A stretch of 64,000 bases of DNA from Fodinibacter sp963833495 (GCA_963833495.1 CAWHYJ010000003.1:1-64000), one strand, 5' to 3'. Counted from the stretch's first letter, positions 33,657 through 42,348 are shown. Notes: generated by a model not told the origin, from the letters alone. Made by a program: numbers and translations.

Positions 33657-34694
33657 ATGGTCCGCCGCAGCCACCGGGTCCGCGACGTCGCGGAGCAGGC
33701 CGGCGTGTCGACGGCGACCGTGGACCGGGTGCTCAACGGACGACCGGGGGTCAGCGCCCGCGCGGTGCGCGCCGTGGAGGCCGCGGTGCTCGAGCTGGAG
33801 CGCCAGCAGTCGCAGGTGCGGCTTTCGCGCCGCACCCTGCTCGTCGACGTCGTGCTCGACGCGCCCGGCCGCTTCCGGGACGCCGTGACGGCCGCGGTCG
33901 AGGAGGCGCTGCCCTCCGCGCGCCCTGCCACCGTGCGGGCGCGCTTCACGACGAGTGAGGGTGCCTCGCCCGAGCAGCTGGCAACGGCGGTGGACGCCGT
34001 GGGCTCGGCCGGGCGGGTCAGCCACGGCCTGGTCCTCAAGGCACCCGACCACCCGGCGGTGGCGCAGGCCGTGCAGCGGGCCCGGCAGCGCGGCATCCCG
34101 ACCGTCACGCTGGTCACCGACGTGAGCGGTTCCGACCGGGTCGCGTACGTCGGCCTCGACAACGCGGCCGCCGGCGCGACGGCCGCTTACCTCCTGAACC
34201 ACCTCCTCGGCACGGCCGATGGGGCGGTGCTCGCGACCCTGAGCCACCACAGCTTCCTCGGGGAGCAGGAGCGGCTCGCCACGTTCCGGGAGCGGCTCGC
34301 GGCGGACGCCCCGGGCCGGCAGGTGGTGGTCGTCGGTGACCTGCACGGCGAGGATGTCGCCACCGAGCGGGCCGTGGCTGCCGCCCTCGAGGTCGGCCCG
34401 CCGGTGGCCGCCGTCTACTCGATGGGCGGCGGCAACACCGGGATCGCCGCGGCGCTCGCCCTCGTGGGCCTCTCCGGCGTCCCGTTCATCGGGCACGACC
34501 TCGACGCCGACAACCTCGCCCTGCTGCGCACGGGTGCGCTCACGGTGGTGCTGCACCACGACCTCCGGGCCGACCTGCGAGCGGCCCTGACGCAGCTGCT
34601 GCGCGCGCACCGCTTGCTTCCCGGTGCACCGGAGTCGGTGCGGTCGGCGCCGCAGGTGGTCACCCCGTGGAACGTGCCACCCCGCCTGCGCTGA
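33657..34694 (+). CDS. LacI family transcriptional regulator
   Basis: This 345-residue protein has the HTH HRVRDVAEQAGVSTATVDRVLNG and a hinge, then a sugar-binding-like domain (VAYVGLDNAAAGATAAYLL, VYSMGGGNTGIAAAL, GHDLDADNLALL). It resembles LacI members with a ribose/inositol-type sensor. It is divergent from the PhyH gene, its probable target, and ends 17 bases from the converging TauE-like gene. Confidence 0.85.
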   Translation: MVRRSHRVRDVAEQAGVSTATVDRVLNGRPGVSARAVRAVEAAVLELERQQSQVRLSRRTLLVDVVLDAPGRFRDAVTAAVEEALPSARPATVRARFTTSEGASPEQLATAVDAVGSAGRVSHGLVLKAPDHPAVAQAVQRARQRGIPTVTLVTDVSGSDRVAYVGLDNAAAGATAAYLLNHLLGTADGAVLATLSHHSFLGEQERLATFRERLAADAPGRQVVVVGDLHGEDVATERAVAAALEVGPPVAAVYSMGGGNTGIAAALALVGLSGVPFIGHDLDADNLALLRTGALTVVLHHDLRADLRAALTQLLRAHRLLPGAPESVRSAPQVVTPWNVPPRLR

Positions 34695-34711
34695 CTCCCG
34701 GCCTGGTCGGC

Positions 34712-35464
34712 TCAGACGAGGAGGAGGGCCGCGGCCGCGAGGGCGGAGGCCGCGAGCACCGCGAGGTCGAAGCGGCGCTGGCTGATCCGCTGCACCGTCG
34801 CGTAGCCGAGCAGGCCGCCCAGCAGCACGACCGGCGCGAGCACGACGGCGCGCACGGCATCCACGGGGTGCATCAGGCCGAGCGCGATCGAGAACGGCAC
34901 CTTGGCCAGGTTGACGATGAGGAAGAACCACGCGTTGGTGCCCACGAACCGGCGCTTGTCGATGCCGGAGGCCGACAGGTAGAGCGTCATCACCGCGCCG
35001 GCGGCATTGGCAGTCATCGTCGCGAAGCCGACGCCGCTGCCGGCCGTCCACGAGGCGGCGCGGCGTTCGTGCACGGTGGAGGGCGCGTCGGAGTCTCCGC
35101 GCCACTTCACCCAGAGCTGGAGCAGCACCAGCACGAGCAGCACTGCGCCGATGGTGCGGCGCAGCGTCGAGTCGTCGACCGCCTGCAGGAAGAGCGCCCC
35201 GACCACCAGCCCGGGCACGACGGCCGGCAGGAGCCGCTTGATGAGGGACCAGTCGGCGTCATGCCGGTAGTGCCAGCAGGCGATGACGTCACCGACGATG
35301 AGGATGGCCAGGATCGCCGCGGTCGACTCCTTGGCCGGGAGCACGGTGGCGAAGATCGCGACCGCGATGACGGCCAGACCACCCAGGGCGGTCTTGGAGT
35401 AGCCGATGATCGCGGCGGCGAGCGCCATCAGCGCGAGTCCGGCCGCACTGGGGGCGAGCTCCAC
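34712..35464 (-). CDS. TauE/SafE family membrane protein
   Basis: This 250-residue protein has about eight transmembrane helices, with the family pattern LALMALAAAIIGYSKTALGG near the N-terminus and a repeat-related GVGFATMTANAAGAV in the second half. Family members export sulfite, sulfoacetate or other organic anions; the substrate here is unknown. The GTG at 35464 is chosen because GGAAGG lies about 8 bases upstream; a TTG at 35485 is less likely. Confidence 0.8.
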   Translation of the reverse strand: MELAPSAAGLALMALAAAIIGYSKTALGGLAVIAVAIFATVLPAKESTAAILAILIVGDVIACWHYRHDADWSLIKRLLPAVVPGLVVGALFLQAVDDSTLRRTIGAVLLVLVLLQLWVKWRGDSDAPSTVHERRAASWTAGSGVGFATMTANAAGAVMTLYLSASGIDKRRFVGTNAWFFLIVNLAKVPFSIALGLMHPVDAVRAVVLAPVVLLGGLLGYATVQRISQRRFDLAVLAASALAAAALLLV

Positions 35465-35490
35465 GCGGGTCCTTCCTCGAGTCAAGGCAT

Positions 35491-35504
35491 AATGTCAGGA
35501 CATT
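35491..35504. promoter_or_regulatory. IolR-like operator, perfect palindrome
   Basis: AATGTCAGGACATT contains core TGTCAGGACA (35493-35502), whose reverse complement is a full match to the operator consensus. It lies between the TauE-like gene and the dehydrogenase at 35523. TATCAT at 35512-35517 may be the -10 of the latter, placing the operator over the spacer and -35 region. Confidence 0.65.
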
Positions 35505-35522
35505 GCGTGGCTATCATGCCGT

Positions 35523-36566
35523 ATGCCGTCGCACCTGCCGAGCCCCCGGATCCCACCGTCCATGGACGCACCGCCGCTGCGCTGGGGGGTGCTGGGCACC
35601 GGGTGGATCGCGGACAGGTTCGTGACCGCCCTGCACGACAGCACCCGCCAGGTCGTGCAGGCCGTCGGGTCGCGCAGCGCGGAGGGCGCCGCTCGCGCGG
35701 CTGCCCGGTTCGGGGCGTCCACGGCCCACGGCTCCTACGAGGCGCTGGTCGCCGACCCCGAGGTCGACGTCGTCTACGTGGCGACGCCGCACCACCTGCA
35801 CCTGCCGCACGCGCTGCTCGCGATCGAGGCGGGCAAGCACGTGCTCGTCGAGAAGCCCGTGGGGCTGGATGCCGGTGAGGCCCGGCAGATCGGGGAGGCC
35901 GCAGCCCGGGCCGGTGTGTTCTGCATGGAGGCCATGTGGACCCTCTTCCTGCCGCGCTTCGACGTCGTGCGGCAGCTGCTCGCCGACGGCACGGTCGGGG
36001 AGCCGAGGGTGGTCCTGGCCGACATGGGCGAGTGGTTCGACGACGGCCACCGGATCATGCGCCCCGAGCTGGCCGGCGGCCCGATGCTCGACCTGGGCAC
36101 CTACCCCGTGACCCTCGCGACCTGGGTGCTCGGCGCCCCTGAGCAGGTGGTTGCCGTCGGCACCCCCGCACCGAGCGGCATCAGCGGCCAGGTCGCGATG
36201 GCGTTCGCCACGCATGCCGGCTCCACGGCCTCCCTCACCGTCACCATGCTCTCCGACACCCCGTCGGTCGCGAGCATCACCGGCTCGTTGGGGCGTATCG
36301 ACCTCGACGGGCCGTTCTACCGGCCGGGGCCGGTGGCCCTGCGGCTGCGCGACGGCACCGACCTGGCCTGGGACGAGCCACGCGTCGACCACGCCGGCCT
36401 GCACTTCGAGGCGGCCGAGCTGGCCCGCCGGGTGAGCGTCGGCGAGACCGGGTCGCCGCTGCGGCCGTGGGCCGACACGGTGGCGACGCTGGAGGTGATG
36501 GACAGGGTGCGCGCCGCGGCCCGTATCGACTTCGCCGAGGCGTTGGCGGCCCGTTCCGCCGGCTGA
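35523..36566 (+). CDS. Gfo/Idh/MocA family oxidoreductase
   Basis: This is the fifth family paralog in the window, 347 residues. It has WGVLGTGWIADRFVTAL, VLVEKPVGLDAGEAR, FCMEAMWTLFLPRFD and MLDLGTYPVTLATWVLG, features of the dihydrodiol dehydrogenase/trans-dihydrodiol-like branch rather than classical IolG. The ATG at 35523 would be leaderless, with TATCAT five bases upstream; the ATG at 35562 aligns better with family N-termini. The operator upstream ties it to the inositol regulon. Confidence 0.83.
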   Translation: MPSHLPSPRIPPSMDAPPLRWGVLGTGWIADRFVTALHDSTRQVVQAVGSRSAEGAARAAARFGASTAHGSYEALVADPEVDVVYVATPHHLHLPHALLAIEAGKHVLVEKPVGLDAGEARQIGEAAARAGVFCMEAMWTLFLPRFDVVRQLLADGTVGEPRVVLADMGEWFDDGHRIMRPELAGGPMLDLGTYPVTLATWVLGAPEQVVAVGTPAPSGISGQVAMAFATHAGSTASLTVTMLSDTPSVASITGSLGRIDLDGPFYRPGPVALRLRDGTDLAWDEPRVDHAGLHFEAAELARRVSVGETGSPLRPWADTVATLEVMDRVRAAARIDFAEALAARSAG

Positions 36567-36600
36567 CGAGCGGCCGCCCGCCCTGCTGGTGCGGGCGCCG

Positions 36601-36748
36601 TCAGCGGCTGCCGAAGTCCTGGGTCCAGTAGATGCCGTACCGGCCACCGTGGCCGATGCCCACCCCGAGGGCCTGGTTGGCGCAGTTGAGGATGGTGGAC
36701 TTCGGCCGCTCCACCGGCGACGAGCGCCAGGGTCACCGTGGCCAGCAC
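36601..36748 (-). pseudogene. Remnant of a secreted CAP (SCP/PR1) domain protein
   Basis: The minus strand encodes the C-terminal CAP motif STILNCANQALGVGIGHGGR then YGIYWTQDFGSR and a TGA at 36603-36601. An in-frame stop lies only about ten codons upstream of STILN. In another frame, starting at the GTG at 36748, is a signal-peptide-like VLATVTLALVAGG. Most of the domain is missing, so this looks like a deleted and frameshifted gene and not a single base-calling error. Confidence 0.6.
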
Positions 36749-36798
36749 CAGCCGGCGGGGTGGGGTCGAGCCCTTCGGGAGCCTCTCGAGGACGAGGA

Positions 36799-36838
36799 AA
36801 CCCCTGCGCCGTCAACGGTCGGTGACGGCGCAGGGGTT
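36799..36838 (-). terminator. Terminator-like hairpin after the desaturase gene
   Basis: A perfect 15-bp stem AACCCCTGCGCCGTC with its complement (36799-36813 and 36824-36838) closes a ten-base loop. It is 46 bases beyond the desaturase stop on the minus strand. Confidence 0.75.
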
Positions 36839-36884
36839 CGCGCACTGAACGGGGTCAGCCGAACAGGTGGAACTCAGGTGCGGC

Positions 36885-38216
36885 TCAGAAGCGGTCGAGC
36901 GACTTCTTGCGCCAGGCCTTCGTCGCCGCGAGCCGCACGATGTCGCGGCGGCGCCGGCCCTCGACCTTGTTGGGCAGCGAGAGCTGAACGACCTTCCAGT
37001 ACACCGACGCGGCCTGCTTGCCGAGCGAGCCGGTGACGTAGGGCAGGTCGTGCCGCTCCATGAGGTCGCGGATGCGCGGGGCGATCTCGCGGTAGCGGTT
37101 GCTCGGCATGTCGGGGAAGAGGTGGTGCTCGATCTGGTGGCTGAGGTTGCCGGTCATCACGTGCATCGCCGGCGAGCCGCTGATGTTGCCCGAGCCGAGC
37201 ATCTGGCGCACGTACCACTCGCCGCGGGTCTCGCCGTCGATCGAGGTCTTCTCGAAGGTCTCGATGCCGGGGGGGAAGTGGCCGCAGATGATGACCGTGT
37301 TGGTCCACACGTTGCGCACCAGGTTGGCGACGACGTTGGCCGTCAGCGTGGTGCGGGCCGAGCCGGTGGCCAGCGACAGGGCCGGGTGCACGAGGTAGTC
37401 CTTGGTGGCCTGGCGCTTGATCTTCGCGCCGACCTCCCTGGCGTTGGCCCGGAACTTCGCCTTCTCCTCCTCGCTCATCCGGTTCTTCTTCGCGAGGTAG
37501 CCGCCGAGCTCGAGGTCGTAGGCCGCGATGGAGTACTCGAAGAGCAGGGCGTTGCCCACGTGCCAGATCGGCTGGAAGAGGAAGAACAGGCTCCAGCGCT
37601 GGTCCTCGTCGACCCGCAGGATGCCGTAGCCCAGGTCGTTGTCGCGACCGAGCACGTTGGTGAACGTGTGGTGGATCTCGTTGTGGCTGTGCTTCCACTG
37701 GCTCGAGGGCGAGGCGTTGTCCCACTCCCACGCGGTCGAGTGGATCTTCGGGTCACGCATCCAGTCCCACTGGCCGTGCATGACGTTGTGGCCGATCTCC
37801 ATGTTCTCGAGGATCTTGGCCACCGACAGCCCGGCCGTGCCGAGCCACCAGGCCGGGCGGATGCCCTTGACCTTGACGCCCGAGAACAGCAGGGTCGCCC
37901 GGCTGGCCATCTCGAGGTAGCGCTGCACCGTGATGACTTTCCGGATGTAGGCGGCGTCACGGGCGCCGCGGCTGTCCATGACCTCCTTGCGCAGGGCGTC
38001 GAGCTCGTGGCCGATGCCCTCGATCTGCTCGGGGCTCAGGTGTGCGGCGGGGTTGGGGCGGCCGCTCTTCTTCAGGGCAGGGCGCTGCGGGCGCGGGGTC
38101 GCGCTCGTGACGGACAGGCGCGGGTTGATGCCGTGCGGCTTGGTCGACGCGTGGTCGGCGGCGACGTGGTGCGGCGCGGTGGGGGAGATGGTGCGGCGCT
38201 CGGGGGCGAGGGTCAT
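36885..38216 (-). CDS. Membrane fatty acid desaturase
   Basis: This 443-residue acyl-lipid/acyl-CoA desaturase has three histidine boxes: HNVMH (143-147), HSHNEIHH (176-183) and HQIEHH (360-365). These bind a di-iron centre that inserts a double bond into a fatty acyl chain. Hydrophobic segments (for example WSLFFLFQPIWHVGNALLF) fit an integral membrane protein of the DesA3 type. The ATG at 38216 has GGAAGGACCTCC upstream. The ferredoxin reductase gene 87 bases upstream on the same strand probably supplies electrons. An operator-like site at 38267 precedes the gene. Confidence 0.92.
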   Translation of the reverse strand: MTLAPERRTISPTAPHHVAADHASTKPHGINPRLSVTSATPRPQRPALKKSGRPNPAAHLSPEQIEGIGHELDALRKEVMDSRGARDAAYIRKVITVQRYLEMASRATLLFSGVKVKGIRPAWWLGTAGLSVAKILENMEIGHNVMHGQWDWMRDPKIHSTAWEWDNASPSSQWKHSHNEIHHTFTNVLGRDNDLGYGILRVDEDQRWSLFFLFQPIWHVGNALLFEYSIAAYDLELGGYLAKKNRMSEEEKAKFRANAREVGAKIKRQATKDYLVHPALSLATGSARTTLTANVVANLVRNVWTNTVIICGHFPPGIETFEKTSIDGETRGEWYVRQMLGSGNISGSPAMHVMTGNLSHQIEHHLFPDMPSNRYREIAPRIRDLMERHDLPYVTGSLGKQAASVYWKVVQLSLPNKVEGRRRRDIVRLAATKAWRKKSLDRF

Positions 38217-38266
38217 GAGGAGGTCCTTCCGGGTCTCTCGCGGGCGGGCGGTGCGGTGGGGCAACA

Positions 38267-38281
38267 TCGACCAAAAGGTCA
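38267..38281. promoter_or_regulatory. Operator-like site, GACC-N4-GGTC, upstream of the desaturase
   Basis: TCGACCAAAAGGTCA contains the perfect inverted repeat GACC-AAAA-GGTC. Three further copies of the same 15-mer (one variable base) lie upstream of the ferredoxin reductase gene, so the two genes probably share a regulator. The spacing suits a TetR-type dimer. The regulator is not in the window. Confidence 0.6.
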
Positions 38282-38303
38282 AATCTGCCCCGGGCTGTGG
38301 GGT

Positions 38304-39479
38304 CTAGAGCTCGAGGTCGCAGGAGCCGGCAACGGCGTTGATGCAGGTCTGCACGGGCAGCTCGTCGCCGGGCTCGACGACGGTGACGTCACCGGTGCGC
38401 AGGTCGCGCACGGCGCCCTGTCGCATGGTGACGACGCAGCCGAAGCAGATGCCCATCCGGCATCCGCTCGGCATGAGGACGCCGGCCTCTTCGCCGGCGT
38501 CGAGGATCGGGGTGCCACCGTCGGCGTCGACGGTGATGCTGCTGTTGAGGAAGGTGATCTCGCCACCCTCCCCGGGCTCGACCACGGTGGGCCGGAAGCG
38601 TTCGGTGTGCAGCTGGTCGGGGATGCCGGCCGCGGCCCAGTGCGACTCGGCCGCGTCGAGCAGGCCGGTGGGGCCGCAGGTCCAGGTCTCGCGCTCGCGC
38701 CAGTCGGGCACCAGGGCGTCGAGCCGGGCCAGGTCGAGCACGCCGTGCTCGTCGTCGAGGTTGAGGCTGAGCGCGAGGCGGCCGCCGTCGGCATACGACC
38801 GCAGCTCGCCCGCGAAGATGACATCGGATGCCGTGGGGGCACAGTGCAGGTGGGCGACGTCGGGCAGCTCGTCGAGCGAGTTGCGCAGCATGCCCATGAC
38901 CGGCGTGATGCCGCTGCCGGCGGTGAGGAAGAGCACCTTGGCCGGCGCCGGGCTCGGCAGGGTGAAGTCGCCGGTGGCCTGGTCGAGCATGACCAGGGTG
39001 CCGGGGGCGGCGACCCGCACGAGGTGGGTGGAGACCTTGCCGCCGGGGATCGCCTTGGTGGTGATCGCGATGCACCCCGCCGGGATGCCGGCCGCGGCCG
39101 TGCCGTCGGCGCGGTGGGTGAGGCTGTAGGCGCGCCAGTGGCGCACGCCGTCGATGTCGATGCCGATCCGGATGTACTGACCGGGCACGTGGCCGAGCCA
39201 CCCACGGCCGGGGCGGATGACGACCGTCACGGCATCCGCGGTCTCGGGGCGCACCTCGACGATGCGGCCGCGCAGGTCGGCGCCGGAGCGCAGCGGGTCG
39301 ATCAGGTCGAGGTAGTCGCTGGGCACGAGCGGGGTGGCCAGCGCCTCGGCGACCTTGCGGGCACCACGGAACACGCCCCCGAGCGGTCCGGGGGCGTGGG
39401 CTCCGACGCGCGGGCGCGACGGCGCGGCCGGCGGGTGCACGGCGGGCGGGGTCGGTCGGGTCACGGTGGATGCGCTCAC
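38304..39479 (-). CDS. Ferredoxin reductase with C-terminal 2Fe-2S domain, desaturase electron donor
   Basis: This 391-residue protein combines an FAD-binding barrel (PGQYIRIGIDID, WRAYSLTHRADG), an NAD(P)-binding domain (VLFLTAGSGITPVMGMLRN, WTCGPTGLLDA) and a plant-type ferredoxin domain with C340, C345, C348 and C379 (SGCRMGICFGC, then QTCINAV). In mycobacteria an analogous protein drives DesA3. The GTG at 39479 has no ribosome binding site, but TACGCT, a good -10, ends seven bases upstream, so the mRNA is probably leaderless. The promoter overlaps a three-site operator array. Confidence 0.9.
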   Translation of the reverse strand: MSASTVTRPTPPAVHPPAAPSRPRVGAHAPGPLGGVFRGARKVAEALATPLVPSDYLDLIDPLRSGADLRGRIVEVRPETADAVTVVIRPGRGWLGHVPGQYIRIGIDIDGVRHWRAYSLTHRADGTAAAGIPAGCIAITTKAIPGGKVSTHLVRVAAPGTLVMLDQATGDFTLPSPAPAKVLFLTAGSGITPVMGMLRNSLDELPDVAHLHCAPTASDVIFAGELRSYADGGRLALSLNLDDEHGVLDLARLDALVPDWRERETWTCGPTGLLDAAESHWAAAGIPDQLHTERFRPTVVEPGEGGEITFLNSSITVDADGGTPILDAGEEAGVLMPSGCRMGICFGCVVTMRQGAVRDLRTGDVTVVEPGDELPVQTCINAVAGSCDLEL

Positions 39480-39480
39480 G

Positions 39481-39522
39481 TACGCAAGCGTAACCTACGC
39501 GAACGTAACTTACGAAACCGTA
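39481..39522. promoter_or_regulatory. Three tandem TACG-N4-CGTA sites over the reductase promoter
   Basis: TACGCAAGCGTA (39481-39492), TACGCGAACGTA (39496-39507) and TACGAAACCGTA (39511-39522) are spaced exactly 15 bases apart. Each is a TACG-N4-CGTA dyad. The first overlaps the predicted -10 (TACGCT on the minus strand) just upstream of the GTG. The arrangement suggests cooperative binding of a TetR-like repressor. Confidence 0.65.
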
Positions 39523-39549
39523 ACCACGGATTCTCGCCGCCGTCCCTCC

Positions 39550-39661
39550 TCGACCAACAGGTCAGCCGAGGGACGGCATCCCGTGTGGATCACGTGTCCC
39601 GCATCGACCAATAGGTCACACGTCGGAGGGGCTGGCGTCCCAGATGTGACCTATTGGTCGA
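39550..39661. promoter_or_regulatory. Cluster of three GACC-N4-GGTC operator-like sites
   Basis: TCGACCAACAGGTCA (39550-39564), TCGACCAATAGGTCA (39604-39618) and TGACCTATTGGTCGA (39647-39661) form the group; the last two are exact inverted copies. With the site at 38267 this makes four copies of TCGACCAANAGGTCA in 1.4 kb. The cluster lies upstream of the reductase and just beyond the stop of the converging-side transporter ATPase gene. Confidence 0.65.
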
Positions 39662-39702
39662 TCTCGGTGCAGCGCGGGCGGCGGTGCGCGCACGGCATCC
39701 GG

Positions 39703-41346
39703 TCAGTGGTCGCCGGCCATCAGGCGGCCGATCTCGGTGCGGTCGGCGCCGCGGCCCGGCATCTCGGCCACGACCTTGCCGCCGTGCACCACCGCGATCC
39801 GGTCGGACAGCGACAGGATCTCGTCGAGCTCGGCCGACACCAGCAGCACCGCGGCACCGGCATCCCGGGCGTCGACGATGCGGCGGTGGATGAACTCGAT
39901 CGACCCGACGTCGACACCACGCGTGGGCTGCGCGGCCATCAGCAGCCGCGGCTTGAACGACATCTCGCGGGCGACGACCACCTTCTGCTTGTTGCCACCC
40001 GACAGCGACCCCGAGCTCTGGTGCACGCTCGACGAGCGGATGTCGAACTCCTCGCGCACCTTCTCGGCGTTCTCGACGATGGCGTCGAAGTTGCGCACAC
40101 CACTCTTGGCGTAGGGCGCCTGGTCGAACTCGTTGAGCACCAGGTTGTCGGCGATGGAGTAGGCCGCGACCAACCCGTGCTTCTCGCGGTCCTCGGGGAT
40201 GTGGCCGACGCCGGCGTGGTGGGTCTGGTGCGGGTTGGCCTTGGTGAGGTCGAGGTCGCCCAGCGTCATCTGGCCGGACACCACCTTGCGCATCCCGGCG
40301 AGGGCCTCGACGAGCTCGCGCTGGCCGTTGCCCTCGACCCCGGCGACGCCGACGATCTCACCGGCCCGCACCTCGAGCGAGAACCCGTTGACCGCACCGA
40401 GGTCGCGGTCGTCCTTGACGTGCAGGTCGGTGATGGTGAGCACCGTCTCGGCCGGCGTGGCGTCGGCCTTGTCGATGGACAGCACGACCTCGCGGCCGAC
40501 CATCATCGTGGCCAGCTTGCGGGCGTCGGTGGTGGCGGTCTCCACCTCTCCGACGACCGCCCCCTGGCGCAGCACGTAGACCCGGTCGCTGACGGCGAGG
40601 ACCTCGCGCAGCTTGTGCGTGATGAAGACGATCGACGTGCCCGAGGCCGCGAGCTCCTTCATGACGCCGAGCAGCTCGTCGGTCTCCTGCGGCGTGAGCA
40701 CCGCGGTCGGCTCGTCGAGGATCAGCAGGTCGACCCGTCGCGAGAGCGCCTTGAGGATCTCGACCCGCTGCTGGGTGCCGACCGGGAGGTCCTCGACCTC
40801 GGCATCCGGGTCGACGGGCAGGCCGTGCTTGGCCGACAGCGTGCGCACCATCTCACGCGCGCTGGCGATGTCGAGCACCTGGCCGGCCCTGGTCGGCTCG
40901 TGCCCGAGCATCATGTTCTCGGCCACCGTCATCACCGGCACCAGCTGGAAGTGCTGGTGCACCATGCCGATGCCGCGCCGGATGGCGTCGCGCGGGTCCT
41001 TGATCGGCGTGGCGTCGCCGCGCACGCTCACCGTGCCGATGTCGGGGGTGATCAGGCCGAAGATCTGGTTGACCAGGGTCGACTTGCCGGCGCCGTTCTC
41101 ACCGAGCAGGGCGACGATCTCGCCGCGCCGCACGTGCATGGTGATGTCGCGGTTGGCCCTGACGCTGCCGAAGCTCTTGGACAGGCCCTGGATGTCGAGC
41201 AGCACCTCACCGACGTTGCCTGCGCCGAAACCGGACTGCTCCGGCGGCAGCTCGAGCACGGCATCCGTCGTGGCGATGGCCTCGAGGTGCTCGGGCGCGG
41301 TATCGGGCGCGACCGGCCTCGGGTCGTACTCGGGTACCTCGGTCAT
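39703..41346 (-). CDS. Nucleoside-type ABC transporter, ATP-binding protein (two ATPase domains)
   Basis: This 547-residue tandem ATPase has first-half Walker A GENGAGKST and Walker B LLILDEPTAVL. The second half has a degenerate Walker A (GVEGNGQRE) with intact signature LSGGNKQK. This asymmetry is normal for the RbsA/NupO group. The ATG at 41346 overlaps the upstream permease stop (TGATG). With two permeases and a BMP lipoprotein upstream it forms an importer of the NupNOPQ/RnsABCD type, which takes up nucleosides. The salvage operon just upstream supports a purine nucleoside substrate. Confidence 0.9.
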   Translation of the reverse strand: MTEVPEYDPRPVAPDTAPEHLEAIATTDAVLELPPEQSGFGAGNVGEVLLDIQGLSKSFGSVRANRDITMHVRRGEIVALLGENGAGKSTLVNQIFGLITPDIGTVSVRGDATPIKDPRDAIRRGIGMVHQHFQLVPVMTVAENMMLGHEPTRAGQVLDIASAREMVRTLSAKHGLPVDPDAEVEDLPVGTQQRVEILKALSRRVDLLILDEPTAVLTPQETDELLGVMKELAASGTSIVFITHKLREVLAVSDRVYVLRQGAVVGEVETATTDARKLATMMVGREVVLSIDKADATPAETVLTITDLHVKDDRDLGAVNGFSLEVRAGEIVGVAGVEGNGQRELVEALAGMRKVVSGQMTLGDLDLTKANPHQTHHAGVGHIPEDREKHGLVAAYSIADNLVLNEFDQAPYAKSGVRNFDAIVENAEKVREEFDIRSSSVHQSSGSLSGGNKQKVVVAREMSFKPRLLMAAQPTRGVDVGSIEFIHRRIVDARDAGAAVLLVSAELDEILSLSDRIAVVHGGKVVAEMPGRGADRTEIGRLMAGDH

Positions 41347-42347
41347 CACTCGTCTCCCTTGATGTACGGCTGCCCGACGGCGGCGGGCGCTCTCACCCGG
41401 CCGGCGGCGATCGCCAGGACGATGATCGTCACGACGAAGGGGAGCGTTCCGGTGAGCTGCGGCGGCAGGTCGATGTTGCCGCTCTGCTGCAGCTGCGAGG
41501 CGACGGCGTTGATGAAGCCGAAGAAGATCGCCATGACGAACGCCCGAAGGGGTCGCCAGGCGCCCATGATCATGATCGCCAGGGCCAGGAACCCGCGGCC
41601 GGCGACCATGTTGCGCTCGAACGAGCTCGACGCGTCCATCGACAGGTAGACCCCGGCGCACCCGGCGAGGGCGCCGGCCAGGGTGACGTTGACCAGCCGC
41701 TGGCGCTCGACGTTGATGCCGGCGGTGTCGGCCGCCGACGGGTACTCCCCGACCGACCGGGTGCGCAGGCCCCAACGCGTGTGGAACAGGCCGAAGTGCA
41801 CGAACAGCGCGGCGAGGATGGCGAGGATGGCGAAGATGCTGGTGCCGGTGAAGAAGACCGGCCCGAAGAGCGGGATCTTCGACAGCAGCGGTACGTCGAA
41901 GCTCGGCATCAGGCCGGGCAGCAGCTTGCCCGGCTTGTAGTAGAACGACGTGATGCCGGTGGCGATGATGTTGAGCACGACACCGGCGATGATCTGGTCC
42001 ATCCGCCACTTCACGGTGGTCCAGGCGAGGAACCCGCCGAGGATCAGGCCGCTGCCGATGCCGGCGAGCACGCCCACGATGAGCGAGCCGCTGTAGGCGG
42101 CGGCGAAGAAGCCCGCGAAGGCCGCGACCAGCATCTGGCCCTCGATGCCGATGTTGACCACGCCGGAGCGCTCACCGATGACGCCGACGAGGGCGGCGAG
42201 CACCAGCGGGATGGCGTAGCCCCACGCCGAGGTGTACATGCTCGGGGCGATGTCGTTCTTGGCGTAGTAGAAGATGTAGGCCGCGACGAGCACGACCACC
42301 GTGACGATCAGGGTCGTGCGGTTCTTGGCGATCCACTCGGTCGTCAC
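41346..42347 (-). CDS. Nucleoside-type ABC transporter permease
   Basis: This 333-residue BPD_transp_2 permease has about 8-10 helices, with LVGVIGERSGVVNIGIEGQMLVAA-type loop residues ERSGVVNIGIEGQ, the signature of the YufQ/RnsD branch. The GTG at 42347 begins one base after the upstream permease stop region ends, indicating coupling. It pairs with the permease at 42349-43503. Confidence 0.88.
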   Translation of the reverse strand: MTTEWIAKNRTTLIVTVVVLVAAYIFYYAKNDIAPSMYTSAWGYAIPLVLAALVGVIGERSGVVNIGIEGQMLVAAFAGFFAAAYSGSLIVGVLAGIGSGLILGGFLAWTTVKWRMDQIIAGVVLNIIATGITSFYYKPGKLLPGLMPSFDVPLLSKIPLFGPVFFTGTSIFAILAILAALFVHFGLFHTRWGLRTRSVGEYPSAADTAGINVERQRLVNVTLAGALAGCAGVYLSMDASSSFERNMVAGRGFLALAIMIMGAWRPLRAFVMAIFFGFINAVASQLQQSGNIDLPPQLTGTLPFVVTIIVLAIAAGRVRAPAAVGQPYIKGDE

Positions 42348-42348
42348 G

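Noticed and set aside
31881..34694. A 937-codon plus-strand frame ending in a LacI domain
   Set aside because: Only the last 345 codons from the ATG at 33657 are LacI-like; the rest is antisense to the PhyH gene or out of frame with the isomerase.
36867..39614. A 915-codon plus-strand open frame across the desaturase and reductase
   Set aside because: Antisense shadow: the minus strand has the three His boxes and the 2Fe-2S cysteines.
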